Below are positions 6,631 through 10,794 of a DNA stretch of 10,794 bases, one piece after another (position 1 is the stretch's first letter; each line of letters opens with the position of its first letter). The notes beneath the pieces were generated by a model, which did not search any database, had not been told where the DNA came from, and worked only from the letters and a program-made list of their open reading frames with translations. The position numbers were made by a program, and so were the translations under genes. The stretch is from Acidobacteriota bacterium. GTDB taxonomy: Bacteria > Acidobacteriota > Terriglobia > Terriglobales > Acidobacteriaceae. The stretch covers positions 641 through 11,434 of the forward strand of contig QIAS01000015.1 of NCBI GenBank assembly GCA_003225615.1, given 5' to 3'.

Positions 6631-7338
6631 TTACACGTCGAAGACGCGATAGACGACTGGCGGTTTCTGCTGCATGAGAAGGTTCATGGCTACGTTATGG
6701 ACCGGAACGCCCCCGGTGGTCTTGCCGTCGAGCGAACCGCGATGAGCATGGCCATGCAAGACCAGGTCGGCTCCATGACGATCGACGACCTCCGCCAACC
6801 GTGAAGTTCCAAGAAAAGGAAAGATTTCCGGAGCTTCGCCTGCCACCGTACTTGCAATTGGGGAGTAATGCAGAACCACGATCCGCTTTGGCGTCCTCAA
6901 TTGCGACATAGCGCGTTCCAGCTTAAGCGCTTCATCGATGGCCGCCTGCACGAATACTTTGATCTCTCGCTCGCCAAAGGCGGTCAGGACACCACGTCCG
7001 AAGCCCCCCACAAATCCTTTGGTCCCGGCGAATCCCACGCCGTCACGTTCATAACCGGTGCCATCCAGCACCTTGATTCCGGCGGCCGTCATCATGCGTT
7101 GCAGTTCAGCTTCCTGACCGCTTTCGTAATCGTGATTGCCAAGCACCGCGACAGTGGGTATGCGTAGCCGGACAAGCGCATTCAGCAGAGACTCCATTTC
7201 TCCCGGTTGACCGTAGTTCGTAAGGTCGCCCGCCAGAACGAGCAGGTCGGCTTCGTCCCTCGCTTTGCCTAGCTGTTCCTGCAAAACAGCATAATTGTGC
7301 GCCGAGCAGTGCAGATCAGCAGTGGCTGCGATCCTCAT
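6631..7338 (-). CDS. Calcineurin-like metallophosphoesterase
   Basis: This 235-residue cytoplasmic protein has the full set of dimetal phosphoesterase motifs in order: ADLH (D8, H10), AGDLTN (D38), GNHD (N68, H69), VLHYSP (H157) and HGHAHRG (H197, H199). No motif is missing, so it should bind two metals and cleave a phosphomonoester or phosphodiester; the substrate is unknown. There is no signal peptide or membrane segment. The ATG follows the stop of the upstream nucleotidyltransferase by 24 bases, so the two are very probably co-transcribed. The pairing of a nucleotidyl-transferring enzyme with a phosphodiesterase may mean that one adds and the other removes a nucleotide, but this is inference. 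No strong ribosome binding site is visible before the ATG. Confidence 0.88.
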   Translation of the reverse strand: MRIAATADLHCSAHNYAVLQEQLGKARDEADLLVLAGDLTNYGQPGEMESLLNALVRLRIPTVAVLGNHDYESGQEAELQRMMTAAGIKVLDGTGYERDGVGFAGTKGFVGGFGRGVLTAFGEREIKVFVQAAIDEALKLERAMSQLRTPKRIVVLHYSPIASTVAGEAPEIFPFLGTSRLAEVVDRHGADLVLHGHAHRGSLDGKTTGGVPVHNVAMNLLMQQKPPVVYRVFDV

Positions 7339-7362
7339 ACCAGATCACTTTCTGAGCCACAC

Positions 7363-8208
7363 TCATGCGCTCTTCTGCTCTTCATCCAGACAAAGATCCT
7401 TGGCTTCCAAATGCACGTGTTTGGGGAGTCGCCGCTCGCGGTATTCCGCCAAAACATCTTCCAGCCCCCATTCTCTTACGTCGATGGCGAACATGTTTTC
7501 GTCGATGAGGCTACCGCGAAACTTTGCCTTGGGATCGTTCTTCGAAACCAGATTCATGTAGCGGGTTAGCAGGTCTTGCCACAACCTAAAGGGAACATAG
7601 TCGGTCTGCGCCGGGTACACATACCGGTACAGCACGAGTGCCCACAGCAGAATTTCCCAATGCTCGCCCACAATGGCCTGGATTCGCTCCCAATCCAGTT
7701 TTCCTTTGGTCCTGAAGATCACGTGAGCGACGTCGGCGCCATCAAATCGCTCGCGCCGTGTAACGAATAACTTCGAACAGATGAGTTCCTCGGGAGCCAG
7801 CACGCGGGTTTCGACTCCGATCACCATGGCAGACTGCGCCCGTTCGAGCCAGGAGGGCTCCACCACCAGTACACCATTGCTCATTCCTGTGATCAGGTCT
7901 ACGTAAAACTCGTCCCGATGCGCTTTCGCCAGCCATACTGGATCTAATATCTCGCACACGTATTTGTGTTGGCGAAGCAGGTCTAAAGCGGGCTGGACGT
8001 CCTCCGCCGTAAGAAAAAGGTCCAAATCTTTCGTGTAACGCCAGATGCCGGTGTGCTGCTGTAAGGCGAAGGCGCCGGAAACCGCGTGCGGAACCCGATG
8101 TTCCTTCATCACTGTGAGAACTTCACGAAATAGCGTTTTCTGGTCCTCGGGGAAATCAGGAGGGACCGACGAGGTTACCGGGACCGGCTTCTCATCTGCG
8201 TGTGCCAC
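7363..8208 (-). CDS. MNT/AbiEii-like nucleotidyltransferase
   Basis: This 281-residue protein shows the core of the DNA-polymerase-beta-like minimal nucleotidyltransferases: the VSGAFALQ helix start (43-50, in place of the more usual GG-S form), then KDLDLFLT (60-67) with the metal-binding pair D61 and D63, and a third acidic residue in FYVDLI (D104). The segment APEELICSKLFVTRRERFDG (138-157) resembles the region after the core in AbiEii/DUF6036-type proteins, where a Lys and a downstream Arg/Asp are conserved. The C-terminal 100 residues are helical and unassigned. The start is a GTG at 8208 with no clear ribosome binding site, so the N-terminus may be shorter. It heads a two-gene unit with the metallophosphoesterase and is divergent from the methyltransferase gene. 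It might modify tRNA, protein or a small molecule; no cognate AbiEi-type antitoxin is seen nearby. Confidence 0.75.
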   Translation of the reverse strand: MAHADEKPVPVTSSVPPDFPEDQKTLFREVLTVMKEHRVPHAVSGAFALQQHTGIWRYTKDLDLFLTAEDVQPALDLLRQHKYVCEILDPVWLAKAHRDEFYVDLITGMSNGVLVVEPSWLERAQSAMVIGVETRVLAPEELICSKLFVTRRERFDGADVAHVIFRTKGKLDWERIQAIVGEHWEILLWALVLYRYVYPAQTDYVPFRLWQDLLTRYMNLVSKNDPKAKFRGSLIDENMFAIDVREWGLEDVLAEYRERRLPKHVHLEAKDLCLDEEQKSA

Positions 8209-8362
8209 ACGGCTTGGATGTTCTCTCGCATGCTAACGGTTGCGTGGAACAACCTGATATGCCGAGGTTTGCATCTCTTGGACACGCAATTCCACCGTGC
8301 CGGTCTCTCCTCTGCCACACGGGACGCCAGGGCGTGGTGACTTTAGCTGTACAGGACTTGCC

Positions 8363-9157
8363 GTGAGCCAACTTCAAGCCGCTTCGACTCCCTTTAACCC
8401 CGAGGCCAACCCCGGAGAACTCGCCCGCCGCATTGCCGAACTGGGAGACTGGTTTCATAATCTCAATCTGCATGGCGTTTCCACTGCGCCCAATCATTTC
8501 CTGGGAGATTTCCCCAACATCAAATGGAGACGCATCAGCCCCGAGATCCCTGAGGACTTGAGCGGCGCAACAGTCCTGGACATCGGATGTAATGCCGGCT
8601 TTTATTCCCTGCAGATGAAGCAACGCGGGGCCAAGCGGGTCCTCGGCATTGACGTGGACGAACGCTATTTGAGCCAGGCACGGTTTGCCGCCCAGACCCT
8701 CGGGCTCGACATCGACTTCGAAAAGCACTCGGTGTATGACGTCGATCAGATTCCCGGTAAGTTCGATTTTGTTCTGTTCATGGGTGTCTTCTACCACTTG
8801 AGATACCCGCTGCTTGCCTTGGACAAGATAATCAAGAAAATCGGCGGAAAGCTGATCTTTCAAAGCATGACCCGCGGTTCTCAGAATGTGCGGCAGTGGG
8901 AGGAGAATTACCCTTTCTGGAATGAAGAAATTTTCAATGACCCTGATTTTCCGGCGGCGTACTTCATAGAGAAGAAATATTCGGACGATCAGACCAACTG
9001 GTGGATCCCGAACCGGGGCGGGATTGAAGCCATGCTGCGCAGTTCCGGCCTGCAGATCCTGTCGCAACCGGAACCCGAAACCTGGATCTGTTCCCCGCAA
9101 AACCCAACTGTGAATGGCGAATACATTGTCGATCTGGAAATCAGCGGCCGATTGTAA
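8363..9157 (+). CDS. SAM-dependent methyltransferase, TIGR04290-like
   Basis: From GTG 8363 this is a 264-residue class I methyltransferase. Motif I is VLDIGCNAGFYS (71-82), the acidic end of strand 2 is GIDVDE (95-100), and motif IV is FDFVLFMGVFYHLRYPLLAL (134-153), where the last part is also found in CmoB-like enzymes. The N-terminal signature LGDWFHNLNLHGVSTAPNHF (27-46) with FLGDFPNIKW is, as far as I recall, diagnostic of the TIGR04290 (Rta_06860) family seen in glycan clusters. The frame is open from 8297, but AGGA at 8353-8356 precedes GTG 8363 and the family N-terminus begins there, so I prefer the later start. The methyl acceptor is unknown; a sugar is likely from context. It is followed after 20 bases by a glycoside hydrolase gene, so the two are probably co-transcribed. 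Confidence 0.85.
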   Translation: MSQLQAASTPFNPEANPGELARRIAELGDWFHNLNLHGVSTAPNHFLGDFPNIKWRRISPEIPEDLSGATVLDIGCNAGFYSLQMKQRGAKRVLGIDVDERYLSQARFAAQTLGLDIDFEKHSVYDVDQIPGKFDFVLFMGVFYHLRYPLLALDKIIKKIGGKLIFQSMTRGSQNVRQWEENYPFWNEEIFNDPDFPAAYFIEKKYSDDQTNWWIPNRGGIEAMLRSSGLQILSQPEPETWICSPQNPTVNGEYIVDLEISGRL

Positions 9158-9177
9158 ACCCCGCGCCAAGAGGACCC

Positions 9178-10140
9178 ATGATTGAAGCCGTAATGCTGTG
9201 GAACGAACCAAACAACCTCTCGCACTGGGATTTCCGCGTGGACCCGGAGTGGAAGCAGTTTGCCGAAATGGTCATTCTCGGGGCCCGGGCCGTGAGGCGC
9301 GTCAATCCCGAACTCAAGATCGTACTGGGCGGAATTTCTCCCATCGACCCCAAGTTCATCCACCTCCTGGGCACCCATGGAGTCCTCGACGAAGTCGATG
9401 TGGTGGCGGTTCATGGCTTTCCGCTCGATTGGAATCACTGGAAGATCCACGAGTGGCCGGAGAAGATTGCTGAAGTTCGCGCTGTCACCAGCAAGCCGGT
9501 CTGGGTGTCCGAGGCCGGGGCGTCCTCATTCGGAGCAGAAGAAATACAGGCGTTTGGCCTGCGCCGCACCGCAGAGTTGTTGTTGCCAGTGGTCGAACGG
9601 GTGCACTGGTACAGCCTTTTTGATCTGCCCGCATCCTGGACGGCGACCACGCGGCACAAGGAGGCCGAGGGCAGCGCCTATTATCGCCACTACTACATGG
9701 GCCTGGTGCGCGAGGACGGCACTCCAAAAGCATCAGTCGAGTGCTTCCCTAAAGGCCTGGGGGTTTGCCAGTGGTTCCACTTCGAAGATCACCGTCTCGC
9801 GGCAGGAGTTGAGTGGCTGCGCAAGCTGGAAGTCAAATATTTGCGGACTGGAATCAGCTGGGCAGACTGGTTTCGTCCCAATGCTGAAACCTGGTTTGAT
9901 CGGCAAATGGAAGCTTTGGATGAATTCACCACCACCATGTCCCTTTGCTTCACGCCGGAGCATCTGGGACAGGCCCCTCATTACACCAGTCCGCCGAAGC
10001 GCCCTCAGGATTTTGCCGAATTTGCCGAGTGGGCTGTAAGCCGCTACGCTCCTCCGCGCCAGAGCCGAAAGAATGTTTCCGAACAACAATTTGTTTCGCG
10101 TAAGCCCTTCGCCGGAGTGGGTTGCGAGTTGTCGGAATAG
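9178..10140 (+). CDS. Clan GH-A glycoside hydrolase with permuted barrel order (beta-xylosidase-like)
   Basis: This 320-residue protein carries the two catalytic glutamates of clan GH-A enzymes: E10 in LWNEPNN (acid/base) and E112 in VWVSEAGASS (nucleophile). The acid/base motif normally sits mid-barrel, after strand 4, yet here it is at the very N-terminus. After the second half-barrel (to about 175, YYRHYYMGLVREDGTPK) comes a segment, GLGVCQWFHFEDHRL to CFTPEHLGQAPHYTSPP (193-273), that reads like the first half of a GH-A barrel. It ends EFAEWAVSRYAP near 291, where the NEP strand would normally follow. The order is therefore a circular permutation or a fusion of barrel halves. I believe similar beta-xylosidase proteins accompany TIGR04290 methyltransferases, so the order may be ancestral. 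AAGAGGA ahead of the ATG fixes the start. There is no signal peptide, so it probably acts in the cytoplasm. Confidence 0.75.
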   Translation: MIEAVMLWNEPNNLSHWDFRVDPEWKQFAEMVILGARAVRRVNPELKIVLGGISPIDPKFIHLLGTHGVLDEVDVVAVHGFPLDWNHWKIHEWPEKIAEVRAVTSKPVWVSEAGASSFGAEEIQAFGLRRTAELLLPVVERVHWYSLFDLPASWTATTRHKEAEGSAYYRHYYMGLVREDGTPKASVECFPKGLGVCQWFHFEDHRLAAGVEWLRKLEVKYLRTGISWADWFRPNAETWFDRQMEALDEFTTTMSLCFTPEHLGQAPHYTSPPKRPQDFAEFAEWAVSRYAPPRQSRKNVSEQQFVSRKPFAGVGCELSE

Positions 10141-10159
10141 TTCGTGTAACAGATATGCT

Positions 10160-10174
10160 TTAACTCCAGAGTTA
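10160..10174. repeat. Short palindrome after the glycoside hydrolase gene
   Basis: TAACTC at 10161-10166 and GAGTTA at 10169-10174 form a 6-bp stem with a 2-base loop, 20 bases after the hydrolase stop. It is too short and lacks a T run, so it is not a convincing terminator. The rest of the 10141-10394 gap shows no further gene or clear promoter. Confidence 0.3.
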
Positions 10175-10394
10175 CCGATCCGACCTGCGAGTTCCCTCGT
10201 ATTTACATGTTCGGAATCGGCGAACAAGGCACATTTCCTAGGCATCTCACTTGTCTTTCTGCTTCATCCAACCGCTGTCCACGCATTGTCGGGCTGCTGG
10301 GTTGGCGGCACAAGTCTTGGATCGAACGGATAGCTTGTTGCAAGACCAGTATCTGCAAGCTTCGCTTTACCGGGCGCGAGGATCAAATCGGACG

Positions 10395-10794
10395 ATGACA
10401 GAAAAAACCATTCTTATTACAGGTGGAGCAGGATTCGTTGGATCGCACTCTGCGGAAGCGCTGGTGCTTCGCGGCCACAAAGTAAGAATTTTCGACAATC
10501 TTTCTGAGCAGGTGCATGCGTCTGGCTATCCTGACTACCTCATCAAGGAAGTTGAGTTCATCCACGGAGATGTTCGTGACCGCGAACGCTTGAGTCAGGC
10601 CGTTCGTGGCGTAGACGTGATCTACCATCTGGCCGCGGCAGTTGGCGTTGGCCAGTCCATGTATCAGATTTCTGACTACGTCGCCGCCAACACATTGGGA
10701 ACCGCCAACCTGCTGCAAGCCATCCTGGACACCCGCTCCCAGCCGGAAAAAATTGTTGTCGCCTCGTCCATGTCGATTTATGGCGAAGGCAAGT
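10395..10794 (+). CDS. NAD-dependent nucleotide-sugar epimerase/dehydratase (partial, dTDP-L-rhamnose 4-epimerase-like)
   Basis: The first 133 residues of an extended short-chain dehydrogenase are present and run off the window edge. TGGAGFVGSH (9-18) is the GxxGxxG NAD-binding loop, D34 in RIFDN ends strand 2 and favours NAD, GDVRD (58-62) and YHLAA (77-81) are standard positions, and VVASSMSIYGEG (121-132) is the strand leading to the active site. The QVHASGYPDYL (39-49) and HLAAAVGVGQSMYQI (78-92) motifs recall dTDP-L-rhamnose 4-epimerase (Tle-type), which makes a 6-deoxy-L-talose donor; this is by memory and tentative. The catalytic YxxxK lies beyond the window. GAGGA about 12 bases before the ATG is a rather distant ribosome binding site. 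The 254-base gap upstream suggests its own promoter, though I could not identify one. Confidence 0.82.
   Translation, partial: MTEKTILITGGAGFVGSHSAEALVLRGHKVRIFDNLSEQVHASGYPDYLIKEVEFIHGDVRDRERLSQAVRGVDVIYHLAAAVGVGQSMYQISDYVAANTLGTANLLQAILDTRSQPEKIVVASSMSIYGEGK

Noticed and set aside
8203..8321. TGCCACACGG occurring twice in the divergent gap region
   Set aside because: A 10-base repeat, one copy lying inside the nucleotidyltransferase start, with no symmetry or spacing that suggests an operator; chance is likely.
8192..9211. 339-codon minus-strand frame opposite the methyltransferase
   Set aside because: It is antisense to a well-supported gene and shows no family motif or ribosome binding site.
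10073..10333. Small + frame between the hydrolase and epimerase genes
   Set aside because: It overlaps the hydrolase end, has no ribosome binding site and no recognisable motif.

Overview
The window looks like a stretch of a soil-type bacterial chromosome, moderately GC-rich and densely coded. The gene set (a DUF1328 mini-protein, a serine/glycine-rich exported protein with a small beta domain, a formaldehyde-dehydrogenase-like ADH and a large glycan cluster with a TIGR04290-type methyltransferase) makes me lean towards Acidobacteriota. That is inference from gene content, not proof. I saw no tRNA, rRNA, CRISPR array or transposase.

Left part (1-3744, all + strand): a tightly coupled glycan operon with overlapping stops and starts. 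It holds the last codons of an upstream gene (probably a CgeB-like glycosyltransferase), a sugar-1-phosphate nucleotidyltransferase, a PIG-L zinc deacetylase, a GT4 glycosyltransferase and a CelD/FemAB-like GNAT acyltransferase. The GT4 gene is broken: its two halves lie in different frames and about 20 residues of the inter-domain region seem to be missing.

Middle part (3745-8362, mixed strands): genes with no obvious link to glycans. They are a 58-residue DUF1328 membrane protein, a zinc alcohol/formaldehyde dehydrogenase, a perfect bidirectional terminator, an exported low-complexity protein with a 48-bp in-frame tandem repeat, and a minus-strand pair of a metallophosphoesterase and an MNT/AbiEii-like nucleotidyltransferase. 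This block looks like an insert that splits the glycan cluster.

Right part (8363-10794, + strand): the glycan theme resumes with a TIGR04290-like SAM methyltransferase, a clan GH-A glycoside hydrolase whose barrel halves are in permuted order, and the start of an extended-SDR nucleotide-sugar epimerase resembling dTDP-L-rhamnose 4-epimerase, cut by the window edge.

Taken together, the two flanks suggest a pathway that activates a sugar, transfers it, removes an N-acetyl group (PIG-L), re-acylates the amine (GNAT), methylates, and trims or remodels the glycan (GH). The product is unknown. No gene-free stretch exceeds 300 bases. The larger gaps are 3733-3946, 4124-4400, 6376-6630, 8209-8362 and 10141-10394; apart from the hairpins listed, I see nothing definite in them.
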